A stretch of 64,000 bases of DNA from Sphingomonas sp. RIT328 (GTDB lineage: Bacteria > Pseudomonadota > Alphaproteobacteria > Sphingomonadales > Sphingomonadaceae): contig NZ_JFYV01000015.1 of assembly GCF_000632225.1 (NCBI RefSeq), positions 1-64,000 of the forward strand, given 5' to 3'. The notes beneath the pieces are model-generated. The model saw only the letters and a program-made list of their open reading frames with translations, was not told where the DNA came from and made no database searches. A program made the translations under genes and the position numbers. This document shows, piece by piece, positions 7,493-17,001 of this stretch. Within the stretch, counting starts at the first letter, position 1, and each line of letters opens with the position of its first letter.

Positions 7493-9831
7493 CGGTCTTC
7501 CTCACTCTCGTGGCGATCCGCGACCACCGGTACGCTGATCGTGCAGCGGAGGCCGTCGTCGGTAAAGGTGTAGCTCGTTCTGGCTTTCAGCTGGAACGGG
7601 AGCGCCCGTTCGATCAGCTCGCGTCCGTAACCGACGCGCGTATCCTTCCCGGCGGCGCGGGGCGGTGCCAGCCCGCTTTCGATCCATTCGACGGTCAGGA
7701 TCCCGCGTTGGCCATCCTGCCGCGTCACCGACCAGGCAATCGCCAGCCTGCCCGATGCGACGGTCAACGCGCCGTGCTTGACCGCATTCGTGGCGAGCTC
7801 GTGCAGCGCCAACGCCAAAGCCTGCACGGCGCCCGACCGCAGCGGAATGCCGGATGGCCCGCGCAGGATGATGCGAGCATCCAGGGTATCGCCATCGTTG
7901 GCGCCGAGCGCGCACAGTTCGGATTGCAGCAGCGCGTCGAAGGTGACCTTCCTGCCGGCGCAGGCGTGCGAGAGCAGGCCCTGCACACGGGCGAGGGCCG
8001 ACAGGCGATCGGCGAAGCGCGTCTTGAAGTCGGCGAGCGACGATGCGCCGTCGAGCGTCTTCTCTGACAGCGCCTGCACAACTGCGATAAGGTTGCGGGT
8101 CCGGTGCTGGAGCTCCGCGACCATCACGCCTTGGCGCGCCTGCGCCTGACGGAGATCGTCGATGTCGTTCGCGGTGCCGAGCCATTCGACGATGTGTCCG
8201 GCTGCGTCGCGGATCGGCTTGGCGCGCATCGCGAACCACCGATAGGCGCCGTCCTGCCGGCGCAACCGGTGCTCACCCTCGAAGCAGCCGACCGCTGCCG
8301 CTTCGGTCCAGGCGGACAAGGCCGCGGCCCTGTCCTCGGGATGGAGGATGCGCAGCCAGCCGAAACCTCGGCTGTCCGCCTCGGACTGACCGGTGAAGGT
8401 CAGCCATTGCGGGCTGGCCCAAGTCCATTCCGTGGAGCAGTCCGCCCGCCAGAGCAGCTGGGGGATTCCCTCGAGCACGACTCGGGTGCGGCGTTCGCTG
8501 CCCTCCAGTGCCCGTTCCAGCCGCTTGCGCTCGTCGATATCGATGTTCATGCCGAGCCACTTGACGACGTGACCCGCCTCGTCGCGCAGCGGCACGGCGC
8601 GGACATTCATCCAGCGGTAGGTGCCGTTCGCCTTGCGCAGCCGATATTCGGCGTCGATGCTGCGCCGCTTACGAACAGTCTCGCGCCATTTCTCGCTGAT
8701 GGCGGTACGATCGTCCGGATGTATCGCGCTGAGCCAGCCCTGGCCCTTCCACTCGTCGAAGCTTTGCCCCGTATAGGCGCGCCAGTTCGGGCTGTCCGTC
8801 TCAACGAGCCCGTCGCTGGCCGTTTCCCAAGTCGCCAAAGCGACGCCGTCGATCAGCAGCTGCGCACGCGCCTCGTTTTCCCGCAACGCCTCGGAGGCGC
8901 GCTTCAGCGCATCGATGTCGCTGATCACGCTCGCCTGGCCAGTGACCCGTCCCTGTTCGTCGTGAATGGGAACGGTGGCGACCCTGGTCCACACATGTCG
9001 ATCCTGATCGACGCGGAAGAGCATTTCCTGTCCAGGCACGGTGCGCTCACCGCGCAAGGCGCGGGCGCCGGGATAATCGTAAAGCGCGAGTACCCCGCCT
9101 TCGTCGTTCCATGCCTGCCATCGGCCCCGGTTGGCCGGATCGCGCGACGGCATGATACCTCCCGGCAAAAAGCGGCGATATTCGCTGTTCGCGACGACGA
9201 TGCGGCCCTGCGTGTCGAGCATGGCAATCCCGGCGGGCACGCTTTCGAATGCCGCCGCCAGCTGTGCCTCACTGATGCGCAGAGCGGCTTTGGCGCGCGA
9301 AGCATCGATGGCCGTCGACAATCGGTCCGACGTCTCCTGCAGGATTTCGACATCGGCATCCTTGAAGCTCCGGGGATGCCGGTAGTGCAGGAAGATGAAG
9401 GCGCGCAGCGCGACACCTTCGAACAGCGGAAGGGCGATCGCGGCTCCGACCCGCAAGCCGGCATAAGCGGCTTTCTCGACCGAGGTCAAAGCGGGATCAT
9501 CGGCGACATCGCTACGGACATCGACCGCGCCCCGGCGAAGTCGGTCGCATAACGGTATCGCGAAAGCGGCGGTTTGATGATCCCCGATCAGATATGGAGA
9601 GACGATGGCGGTGTCGCTGACCACCGTCACCGACCCGTCCGTCGCCGAGATTTCCGCATAGCCGCTCCGATCCGCCCGGAACTCCTCGTCCAGCATGGCG
9701 CAGGCCGTCGCTTGGATCTCCGCGGCGTCGTCGATCGGTCGAACGGCGGCGCCGAGGCGTCGCATGAAGCTCGGCCGATCCCCGATCTCGCCGACAGGCG
9801 ACACGGTGGGCCCATCGTCGGAGGGTGCCAC
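7489..9831 (-). CDS. HWE-family sensor histidine kinase with GAF and three PAS domains, 780 aa
   Basis: Domain order: a GAF-like sensor at about 25-175, PAS at about 185-305 (AAFESVPAGIAMLDTQGRIV), PAS/PAC at about 320-440 (WRAYTGQSFDEWKGQGW) and about 445-560 (WLTFTGQSEADSRGFGW), then the HWE kinase domain with MVAELQHRTRNLIAVVQAL (phospho-His in LQHRTRN) and LALHELATNAVKHGAL as N-box. HWE kinases lack an F-box and often feed general-stress or light signalling. No LOV cysteine motif is visible, so light sensing by flavin is not supported. The start is GTG at 9831. It has no predicted membrane segments, so it is cytoplasmic. Confidence 0.88.
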   Translation of the reverse strand: MAPSDDGPTVSPVGEIGDRPSFMRRLGAAVRPIDDAAEIQATACAMLDEEFRADRSGYAEISATDGSVTVVSDTAIVSPYLIGDHQTAAFAIPLCDRLRRGAVDVRSDVADDPALTSVEKAAYAGLRVGAAIALPLFEGVALRAFIFLHYRHPRSFKDADVEILQETSDRLSTAIDASRAKAALRISEAQLAAAFESVPAGIAMLDTQGRIVVANSEYRRFLPGGIMPSRDPANRGRWQAWNDEGGVLALYDYPGARALRGERTVPGQEMLFRVDQDRHVWTRVATVPIHDEQGRVTGQASVISDIDALKRASEALRENEARAQLLIDGVALATWETASDGLVETDSPNWRAYTGQSFDEWKGQGWLSAIHPDDRTAISEKWRETVRKRRSIDAEYRLRKANGTYRWMNVRAVPLRDEAGHVVKWLGMNIDIDERKRLERALEGSERRTRVVLEGIPQLLWRADCSTEWTWASPQWLTFTGQSEADSRGFGWLRILHPEDRAAALSAWTEAAAVGCFEGEHRLRRQDGAYRWFAMRAKPIRDAAGHIVEWLGTANDIDDLRQAQARQGVMVAELQHRTRNLIAVVQALSEKTLDGASSLADFKTRFADRLSALARVQGLLSHACAGRKVTFDALLQSELCALGANDGDTLDARIILRGPSGIPLRSGAVQALALALHELATNAVKHGALTVASGRLAIAWSVTRQDGQRGILTVEWIESGLAPPRAAGKDTRVGYGRELIERALPFQLKARTSYTFTDDGLRCTISVPVVADRHESEEDR

Positions 9832-9854
9832 GCCTTAGGCTCGGTTTCGCATGG

Positions 9855-10154
9855 TCAATCCAGCGCTCGCTGAGCCGCGTACACGGCCTCCATGGTGGCG
9901 ATGACGAGCCGATGACCTTTCTCGCTGAGCGCCAGGAACCTGTCCCGCCGGTCGATCAGCCCTTCCTTCTCCAGTGCCGCCACCCATCGTGCCACGACTC
10001 TTGGCGACGTCGCGCCGGGAACGTCGAGTTCGCCGATCTCGAGATAGCGGGCGTCGTCCTCCGCCACATGGAGCAGCAGGAGTGTGTCGAGCGGCGTCGA
10101 CGCGTGATAGCCATGGGGGAGGGAGGCTGCGATCTCGCGAGACGCACTCAGCAT
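9855..10154 (-). CDS. small winged-helix (MarR-like) regulator, 99 aa, start uncertain
   Basis: The segment STPLDTLLLLHVAED, then SPRVVARWVAALEKEGLIDR and DRFLALSEKGHRLVIATM, is a winged helix-turn-helix as in short MarR-like regulators of sphingomonads. The ATG at 10154 gives 99 aa. The frame stays open upstream with family-like sequence (APTTTKKLAQR) but has no ATG, GTG or TTG, so the true start may be a rare codon or the 5' end may be damaged. It lies 23 nt from the HWE kinase start and is on the same strand. Confidence 0.6.
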   Translation of the reverse strand: MLSASREIAASLPHGYHASTPLDTLLLLHVAEDDARYLEIGELDVPGATSPRVVARWVAALEKEGLIDRRDRFLALSEKGHRLVIATMEAVYAAQRALD

Positions 10155-10919
10155 GCGCTGGGCAAGCTTCTTGGTGGTCGTCGGCGCGAACCGTGGGTCT
10201 CCTCCCGCCGCCTTGAGAACTCTAGACAGCTGACACCCCCTTCGCCGTATCGCGGGAGGCTACCATCCGCCTGTTCGTCCTGTCGATAACCTATTGTTGA
10301 CGTTGCGTTTGCGCCTTGCGCCGCGGCGTGTCGGGGCGCCGCCGGGCCAAGATTGATGAACAGGTGCCGGACGTCGGGCGGCGTATGCAGCGAGTCGAAT
10401 GCCTGCAGTTACAGCGATCAGGCCGATGATCACTGTTGAACTATAGTCGAGGCCAGTGCGCATGCAGGATTCCCGCGACCGTGACGTGGCGGCACCATCG
10501 CCCGTGACGCTGCCGCCAGCTCCGATGATCGCGTCATCGCCGATCCAGACGGTGCGCCAATCCTTGGGTCGACATCGATCGACAAAGGCTCACCGGTGGA
10601 GGCTGCGACCGCCGTCAGCGCTCGCAGCCGTCGGCAATCGACAAAGGCATATCAAACGGAATTCGTCCAACCCATCTCGGTTCTTGCCGGGCCTGCAGGC
10701 TGGCCTCCGCGGTTCGCAGCGCTGACCTTCCGTACGCGGACGCCTTGGCTAGCGTGCGCTCCGCCTTCTCCACCGGCAGTTCGGCAACGGACCAGCGGTG
10801 ATCGGCCTCGCCCATCAGCAGTCCGGCCCGCCCGTGATGATCGTTGCGCCGCGCTCCAACTGTTCCTACCCTTCCGGCAAAGCGTCGCGTGACAGACGGC
10901 GATGGTGGGAGAGGGCGGC
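10155..10919. other. non-coding or decayed intergenic stretch before the GH51 gene
   Basis: No intact gene is found in these 765 bases. One part (10465-10589) is a recognisable acetyltransferase remnant, listed separately. The frame at 10615-10929 minus contains a peptide-like segment (WSVAELPVEKAERTLAKASA) but no domain. The promoter of the GH51 gene must lie in the last 100-200 bases; no regulator site was recognised. Confidence 0.4.
10465..10589 (-). pseudogene. remnant of a left-handed beta-helix (hexapeptide) acetyltransferase
   Basis: On the minus strand, after an in-frame TGA (10590-10592), the translation reads DWRTVWIGDDAIIGAGGSVT. This matches the hexapeptide-repeat acetyltransferase pattern (VWIGxxAxIGAGxxVT) of maltose/galactoside/chloramphenicol O-acetyltransferases. 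The remainder of the beta-helix and the N-terminal part are absent, and the following sequence is not family-like. I read it as a short relic of a lost gene. Confidence 0.4.
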
Positions 10920-12527
10920 ATGAAAGCACGGTTTGGCATGGCGGCGATCGCCCTGGCGACGGTTTGCAGCGCCGCGCCGGCGCAGCAGGCTGCGGTAAAG
11001 GTGACGGTCACCGGCAACGGCACCGGCCCCCGGATCGATCGCAACATCTTCGGTCAGTTCGCCGAAAATCTGGGGTCGGGCATCTATGGCGGCATCTGGG
11101 TAGGGGACCACTCGCCGATCCCCAATGTCCGCGGGATCCGCAGCGACGTCGTCGGCGCGCTGCGCGCGCTCAAGGTGCCGAGCGTGCGCTGGCCGGGCGG
11201 CTGTTTCGCGGACGAATATCACTGGCGTGACGGCATCGGCCCACGCGCGAAGCGTGCCGTGACGGTGAACGGCAGCTGGGGCAATGCGCTCGAGAAGAAC
11301 GATTTCGGCACCGACGAATTCTTCGACTTCCTCGATCAGATCGGGTCCGGCGCCTATATCTCGGTCAACATGGGATCGGGCAGCGTCAAGGAGGCCGCCG
11401 ACTGGATGGCCTATATGACCGCCGATCCCGGGACGACGGCGGGCGCGGAACGCGCCGCCAACGGTCACCGCGCGCCCTATCGGGTCAAGTTCCTCGGGAT
11501 CGGCAACGAAAGCTGGAGCTGTGGCGGTGCGTACAAGCCGGACTATTATGTCGACGAGATGAAGCGCTACGCGCGCTTCGCACGCAATCTCAACATCGAG
11601 CAGAACGGCACCGACAATCCGGCCGGCGGCTCGGTCGCCGGCACCGACCCGATGCGCCGGATCGCGGTCGGCCCCGGATCGCCCAACACCGATTATACCG
11701 AGGCGGTCATGCGCGCCTGGAAGGGACATGACTGGGCGTGGAGCATCGAGGGGCTGTCGATGCACAATTATACCTGGGTCGCGTGGCCGCCCAGATATGC
11801 CAGCACCGGCTTCGGCGAGCGCGAATATGCCACGCTCGTCAAGGATACGCTGAAGATGGAGGACATGATCCGCATCCATTCGGCGGTGATGGACACCTAC
11901 GATCCCGAGAAGAGGGTGCCGCTCGTCATCGACGAATGGGGCGTCTGGCTGGAGAAATTGCCGGGCAGCCGCGACGGCTTCCTGCACCAGCAGAATTCGA
12001 TCCGCGACGCGATCATCGCGTCGATCAACCTCAACATGTTCACGCGCCATGCCGACCGGGTGCGGATGACCGCGATCGCCCAGATGGTGAACGTGCTGCA
12101 GGCGATGATCCTGACCGATGGTCCGAAGATGGTCCTGACGCCGACCTATCATCTGTTCAAAATGTATGTGCCGTTCCAGGATGCGACGCGGCTGCCGATC
12201 AGCTTCGATGCCGGCAGCTATCGCTTCGGCGACGTGACCGTGCCACGCATCGATGCGATCGCGGCGCGCGGCACCGATGGCAAGGTGTGGATCGCGCTGA
12301 CGAACGTCGATCCCAATCAGCCCGCGCGGATCGACGTGCAGATCGACGGTGTCCGTGGGCGTTCGGCGTCGGGAACCGTGCTGACCGCGGACCGCGTCGA
12401 CGCGATCAACAGCTACGAGCATCCCGATAGCGTGGTGCCGCGCCCGATCACCGCGCGCGTTGATCAGGGGCGTGTGCAGATGACCCTGCCGTCGAAGTCG
12501 GTGGCGGTGATTTCTGTCGAACCATGA
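10920..12527 (+). CDS. GH51 alpha-L-arabinofuranosidase, secreted, 535 aa
   Basis: An ATG at 10920 follows GGGAGAGGGCGG. Residues 1-22 (KARFGMAAIALATVCSAAPA) form a signal peptide. The catalytic domain shows the GH51 acid/base Glu197 in FLGIGNESW and nucleophile Glu339 in PLVIDEWGVW, plus VRWPGGCFADEYHWRDGIG near residue 90, typical of this family. The C-terminal part (about 400-535) forms the expected beta-sandwich. The enzyme removes alpha-L-arabinofuranosyl side chains from arabinoxylan or arabinan in the periplasm. It is convergent with the GH31/GH43 operon, and all three act on plant hemicellulose decorations. Confidence 0.93.
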   Translation: MKARFGMAAIALATVCSAAPAQQAAVKVTVTGNGTGPRIDRNIFGQFAENLGSGIYGGIWVGDHSPIPNVRGIRSDVVGALRALKVPSVRWPGGCFADEYHWRDGIGPRAKRAVTVNGSWGNALEKNDFGTDEFFDFLDQIGSGAYISVNMGSGSVKEAADWMAYMTADPGTTAGAERAANGHRAPYRVKFLGIGNESWSCGGAYKPDYYVDEMKRYARFARNLNIEQNGTDNPAGGSVAGTDPMRRIAVGPGSPNTDYTEAVMRAWKGHDWAWSIEGLSMHNYTWVAWPPRYASTGFGEREYATLVKDTLKMEDMIRIHSAVMDTYDPEKRVPLVIDEWGVWLEKLPGSRDGFLHQQNSIRDAIIASINLNMFTRHADRVRMTAIAQMVNVLQAMILTDGPKMVLTPTYHLFKMYVPFQDATRLPISFDAGSYRFGDVTVPRIDAIAARGTDGKVWIALTNVDPNQPARIDVQIDGVRGRSASGTVLTADRVDAINSYEHPDSVVPRPITARVDQGRVQMTLPSKSVAVISVEP

Positions 12528-12543
12528 GGTGCGGCAAGACGCG

Positions 12544-12592
12544 CGAAAAGGTCGGGCATGTCGATCGACGACATGCATCCTGTACCTTTTCG
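12544..12592. terminator. nested inverted repeat between convergent GH51 and GH31 genes
   Basis: Outer arms CGAAAAGGT (12544-12552) and ACCTTTTCG (12584-12592) enclose inner arms GCATGTCG (12556-12563) and CGACATGC (12569-12576). Both pairs are perfect, giving a two-tier hairpin on either strand. It sits 17 nt after the GH51 stop and about 110 nt from the GH31 stop. The position suggests a bidirectional transcription terminator or mRNA-stabilising structure, though no classical U-tract follows. Confidence 0.5.
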
Positions 12593-12703
12593 CAGCACGC
12601 GCACCTCTGTCCGGGCTTGCCCGGCCTTTCCACGGCATCTCAGGCGAGGGGAGCCCGATGAGCCGCATCACGCCGGCGCAGAACACGCGCGTCAGGCATC
12701 CGG

Positions 12704-15613
12704 TCAGAAACGCAGCGTGAGCGCCCGACCTTCATAGGCGATTTGGCGTGTCTCCGGTGGCCGCGCCGGCGCTCCGCCGGCACCGGCCATCAGCATGACA
12801 CGCAGCGTCCGCCGCTTGACGAGGGTAGGGAAGGTGCCACGCCGCTCCCCGATCGTCAGGGTCCTCCGGCCGTCATCCCAATGCAGATCGTAGCGCGCCG
12901 ACTGGCCCTTTTCATAGGCGTAGGTCTCGTTATCGTCCTCGTACAGCGTGAAATCGCCGTTCGCGCCCGGATAGATGCGCACGTCATTCGGCGCATCCGG
13001 CTGCTCCGTCGCATAGTGGAGAACGGGTCCCATCGGCAGGATCGTCCCGGCGCGCACGTAAAGCGGGATCACGTCCAGCGGCGCGGCGCGTGCGACGGTC
13101 TGACCACCCGGATAGCGGTCGTTGGTCCAGAAATCATACCAGCTGGTGCCGCGCGGCAGATAGGTACGCATCGTCAGATCGCGCGGCGCGTTGCGCACCG
13201 CCGCATCGCGGGCCAACGCACCCGGCGTCCGCCAGATGAAGCGGAACACGCGTCCGCCTTCGGGGTGGAAGAACTCCAGCCGCACCGGCAGCCGTTCCCC
13301 CTTCTTCAGCGTATAGCGCACCGTGCGGGTACGGGTGGCGCTGCGATTCCAGTCGTCGATGGCGGGCTTGCCGTTGAGGAACAGGCGCATGCCGTCGTTG
13401 CCGGTGAGGCCGATCTCATATTCGCCATCCTCCGGCGCGATCAGATCGCCCTGCCATCGCGCGGAGAAATGATCGAGCGAGCCGAGGCCCGGCGGCAGTT
13501 CGGCGAGCGGCGGATCGGGCCAGGTGTGATCGATCGTCGCGTCGAGCGCACGCCCGGCGGGCCTGTCGAAATTCTCGCCGGCGAAATATTGGACGGTCAG
13601 CCCGGTCTTGCCGTCTGCGCTGCGCAAGACGTCGGCCGGCACCGTACCCGCCGCGGAGGGCAGGATATGGTACATCGCGCGCGTCACCGGGTGGACGAGC
13701 AATGACGATCCGAACATGAAGCTGTCGTTGATGCTGCGCACCGCCGGGTCGTCGGGAAAATCCATCGGCAAGGCCCGCATCAGCGTATACCCGTCCGACG
13801 TCACCCGCGCGCTCAGGCTGTAGATATAGGGCAGCAGGCGATAGCGCAGGTGCGCGCTGTCGAGCAGGGTCTTGTAGACCGCCGGATCGAGCGTCTTGAA
13901 GATATATGGCTCGCGCTCGACGCTGGTACCATGGACGCGCATGATCGGGTTGAAGGTCGCATATTGGAACCAGCGGGCGAACAGCTCGCGCCACGCCGGA
14001 TTCTTCTCGCCACCGGGAAAGTCGCTGACGAAAAAGCCGCCGGTGTCCTGCGTCCAATAAGGGTTGCCGGTGATGGTAACGTTGACGCCGCCCGACACCT
14101 GTTGCGCGAAGGTACGCCAGTTCGCGTAAATGTCGCCCGACCACGATGCCGCCGCGGTACGCTGCGCACCCGCCCAGGCCGAGCGCGTCAGAGTGAAGAC
14201 GCGCTTGTCGCTGCTGGCGCGCTCGCCGTCATAGGTGCCCTGCGTCGTCAGCAGCGAATAGGGACTGAGGTAGCGCGTGAAGTCGCCCAGCGCGTTGCGA
14301 CCCAGCGCCTTGGTGTCCCGCACATTGTCGACCGGATTCCACATCGCCGAGCTGACCTCGACCTCGGTGCCATCCATCCACAAGGCGTCGACGCCTTTGT
14401 CGAGCAGGCCGGACTTGACGTATCGGAAATAGATCTGGCGGCCGAGCGGGCTGTACGCGTCGTAGACGCGCGCTTGCTTGGATATCCAGTGCAGCGGCTG
14501 GAAGCGAAGGCCGTGGCGGTCGAGCGCGCGGGCGAGCGGCGTGTCGTTGCCGACCGAGGGCCAGATCGACACCATCAGCTTCATGTGCAAATCGTGGATG
14601 TCGCGGCTCATCGCCACCGGGTCCGGATAGCGTTTCGGGTCCCACATCATCCCCGACCAGGTGCCGTCCTTGTCGCCGCCCCAATATTGCCAGTCCTGCA
14701 CGATGTAATCGAGCGGGAAGCCTTCGCGCCGGAAGGTGCGCGCGACGTCGACGAGGCGGTCCTGCGTCGGATAGCGCTCCTTGCTCATGAACAGCCCGAA
14801 GGCCTGTTTGGGGAACATCGGCGCGTCGCCGGTCAGCCAGCGATAGGCGCCGACCACGCCGTCCATCGTGTCGGCGGCCATGACGTAATAATCGACACCG
14901 CCCGGCGCGCTCTCCGCCCAGAGCCGGGCGCCGTCCGCATCGTCCCTGAAGCGCATCTGCGAATAGCTGTCCCACAGCACGCCATAGCGTTCCGTCGAGA
15001 CCATAACGGGGATGATGATGCCGACGTTGGTCTGCACCAGCAGCAGGTCCTTGCCGCGCCGGTTGACCTCGTCGTCGGCGGTGAAGCCGAAGCCATAAAT
15101 GCCTTCGTCCGGCTTGAGCGTGAACCGGTTTTCCACCTCGTAGGTCGGCGCGCCGGAGATCATGCGTCTGCTGATCGTCTGCGGCGCGTCGGCTTTCTCG
15201 CGCGTGAGCAGCCGGCCCGCCGCGTCATAATAACTGGCGGCACCGGATCGTTTGTCGATGACGATCCGCAGTCTGGCGTCGCTCACCGTAAGCGTGTCTG
15301 CGTCGTCGCCAACGGTGAAGGGCACGTTGCCGGGCGCGCGGATCACGACGAGGCTGCGGGCCGTCCAATAGGACTTGCCGAGGTTCGCGCTCACCCGCAC
15401 GACGCCGGGGGCGTAGAAGATCAGCGATTTGGTCACGCCGCCGAGCGTGAACTGCACGCCGTTGCGCAGGCGCCGGTAGTGGAATCCGGCATCGGCCGGC
15501 GCCGGCGCGACCGCCTGTACCTGCCCGAGCGCATCGAGGCCGGTGGGCGCCTGCGCGACGACGGGGGCCGCCGCGCACAGCGCCGCAGCGGGAGCGATCC
15601 AATACCCCTTCAT
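12704..15613 (-). CDS. GH31 alpha-xylosidase-type glycosidase with inserted PA14 domain, 969 aa
   Basis: Residues 1-20 are a signal peptide. The GH31 core contains the nucleophile Asp414 in DALWMDGTEVEV and acid/base Asp494 in AASWSGDI. A PA14 carbohydrate-binding insert lies at about 670-797 (LTVQYFAGENFDRPAGR, then GNDGMRLFLNGK), and a C-terminal beta-sandwich follows (IPLYVRAGTILPMGP). The architecture recalls Cellvibrio Xyl31A-like xyloglucan alpha-xylosidases, though there the PA14 insert is near the N-terminus. I infer removal of alpha-xylose from xyloglucan oligosaccharides. The ATG overlaps the GH43 stop (ATGA), so it is second in the operon. Confidence 0.9.
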   Translation of the reverse strand: MKGYWIAPAAALCAAAPVVAQAPTGLDALGQVQAVAPAPADAGFHYRRLRNGVQFTLGGVTKSLIFYAPGVVRVSANLGKSYWTARSLVVIRAPGNVPFTVGDDADTLTVSDARLRIVIDKRSGAASYYDAAGRLLTREKADAPQTISRRMISGAPTYEVENRFTLKPDEGIYGFGFTADDEVNRRGKDLLLVQTNVGIIIPVMVSTERYGVLWDSYSQMRFRDDADGARLWAESAPGGVDYYVMAADTMDGVVGAYRWLTGDAPMFPKQAFGLFMSKERYPTQDRLVDVARTFRREGFPLDYIVQDWQYWGGDKDGTWSGMMWDPKRYPDPVAMSRDIHDLHMKLMVSIWPSVGNDTPLARALDRHGLRFQPLHWISKQARVYDAYSPLGRQIYFRYVKSGLLDKGVDALWMDGTEVEVSSAMWNPVDNVRDTKALGRNALGDFTRYLSPYSLLTTQGTYDGERASSDKRVFTLTRSAWAGAQRTAAASWSGDIYANWRTFAQQVSGGVNVTITGNPYWTQDTGGFFVSDFPGGEKNPAWRELFARWFQYATFNPIMRVHGTSVEREPYIFKTLDPAVYKTLLDSAHLRYRLLPYIYSLSARVTSDGYTLMRALPMDFPDDPAVRSINDSFMFGSSLLVHPVTRAMYHILPSAAGTVPADVLRSADGKTGLTVQYFAGENFDRPAGRALDATIDHTWPDPPLAELPPGLGSLDHFSARWQGDLIAPEDGEYEIGLTGNDGMRLFLNGKPAIDDWNRSATRTRTVRYTLKKGERLPVRLEFFHPEGGRVFRFIWRTPGALARDAAVRNAPRDLTMRTYLPRGTSWYDFWTNDRYPGGQTVARAAPLDVIPLYVRAGTILPMGPVLHYATEQPDAPNDVRIYPGANGDFTLYEDDNETYAYEKGQSARYDLHWDDGRRTLTIGERRGTFPTLVKRRTLRVMLMAGAGGAPARPPETRQIAYEGRALTLRF

Positions 15614-17001
15614 GCCTTCGCTCCCCTCGGCATCGCATCGAACTGCCAGCTATCCACATCCACCAGCGACGCGGCGTCACCGCCGCGGAAGATCAGGTAC
15701 AGATCGTGCACGCCGCGCGCGGCGGAGACGGCGGCGGTCTTCTCCCGCCACGCGCCCGCGTCGCCGACCGGCAGCGTGCCGATCTCCGGCCCGTCGGTAC
15801 GGTCCAGCCGCAGCTCGATCGTCGCGCCGGGCGTGCCCTTGGCGATGCGGGCGCGGAACGCGCGTGCGCCCGCGCCGAAATCGACGCCGGCGACCTTGAT
15901 GTAGCTGCGATCGCCGGTGCGGGTGACATAGACGGCGCCGTTGCCATCCCCGGCGGTGGTGACGCCGGGCGTCCAGGCATAGGGACGATCGCGGTCGCGT
16001 TTGATCCGCGACGTCCAGGCGATCGTCTCTGCCTCGACCCGTCTATAGGGATCGAGCGTGCCGATCTGCGGTGCGCTGGTCCTGTCCCACCAATGGAGGT
16101 TGGGGATGGTGCCGTCGGCATTGTAGCTGAACTTCGCAACCGAGACGGAGCGACGCTCGTGATGGATCGGCGTCAGCGCGAAGTTGAGATCGTAGCTGAA
16201 GCCGAACAGATAGGACCCGCCCTTATAGTCGATGATGCCGGGGTGGTTGCCGGTGGCGCGGCTGTCGTGGTCCATGATCGGCCCCTTGTACGTCCACGGG
16301 CCGGTCGGCCGCTCGCTCATTGCATAGCCGATGCCTTCGGAGCAGCAGGTCGAGGCGAAGGCCATGTAGTAATGGCCATTGCGACCGTAGAACCACGGTC
16401 CTTCCTGATAGTCGGTGAGGCGCGGCTGCCCCTTGGTGACCGGTCCGGAATAGCTCACCATGTCGGGGTTGAGCCGGACGTACCACAGGTCCGGATTACC
16501 CCAATACAGATAGGCCTGCCCGGCGCTGTCGATCCAGACGGTGGGATCGAAGAAGCCCTCGCCCGGCGCGATCAGCGGCTTGCCGAGCGCATCGCGGAAC
16601 GGCCCGGCGGGACTGTCGGCGACCGCGACGGCGATCACGTTGCGCGGCGATCCCGCGACGGTGATCGGCGCGTAGAGATAGAATTTGCCGTTGCGCGCGA
16701 CCACCTGCGGCGCCCAGGCGTCGTTGGTCTGGTTCGCCCAGGGGAAGGTCCTCAGCGAGGCGACCGTACCGCGATCCGTCCAGTTCGCCATGTCGGTCGA
16801 GCTGTACAGGCGCCAGTCGAGCATCCTGAAGCCGTCGGCATCGTCCTCGTCATGGCTGGTGTAGAGATAGACGACGCCGTCATGCACGATCGGCGCGGGA
16901 TCGGCGGTGAACCGCGTCTGGATAATGGGGTCTGCCTGCGTGGGGACGGGCAGGGTCGCCGCGAGCAGGGCGAGCGCGAGGGGATGGCGGAAGCCTGTCA
17001 T
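15610..17001 (-). CDS. GH43 glycoside hydrolase with C-terminal CBM6-like domain, 463 aa
   Basis: The start is ATG at 17001, giving a signal peptide MTGFRHPLALALLAATLPVP. The five-bladed propeller shows the GH43 general base in RFTADPAPIVHDG, the pKa modulator in GFFDPTVWID and the acid in YQEGPWFYGRNG. Residues about 325-455 (YRRVEAETIAW, then DFGAGARAFRARIA and HDLYLIFRGG) are a CBM6-type beta-sandwich. Members cleave arabinofuranosyl or xylosyl units from arabinoxylan. It is first in the operon with GH31, and the intergenic region upstream (17002-17511) carries its promoter. Confidence 0.9.
   Translation of the reverse strand: MTGFRHPLALALLAATLPVPTQADPIIQTRFTADPAPIVHDGVVYLYTSHDEDDADGFRMLDWRLYSSTDMANWTDRGTVASLRTFPWANQTNDAWAPQVVARNGKFYLYAPITVAGSPRNVIAVAVADSPAGPFRDALGKPLIAPGEGFFDPTVWIDSAGQAYLYWGNPDLWYVRLNPDMVSYSGPVTKGQPRLTDYQEGPWFYGRNGHYYMAFASTCCSEGIGYAMSERPTGPWTYKGPIMDHDSRATGNHPGIIDYKGGSYLFGFSYDLNFALTPIHHERRSVSVAKFSYNADGTIPNLHWWDRTSAPQIGTLDPYRRVEAETIAWTSRIKRDRDRPYAWTPGVTTAGDGNGAVYVTRTGDRSYIKVAGVDFGAGARAFRARIAKGTPGATIELRLDRTDGPEIGTLPVGDAGAWREKTAAVSAARGVHDLYLIFRGGDAASLVDVDSWQFDAMPRGAKA

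Noticed and set aside
7489..9831. LOV-type blue-light kinase
   Set aside because: PAS domains lack the flavin-binding cysteine motif.
10866..12686. 606-aa minus-strand open frame
   Set aside because: Antisense to the GH51 gene, whose catalytic motifs are unambiguous.
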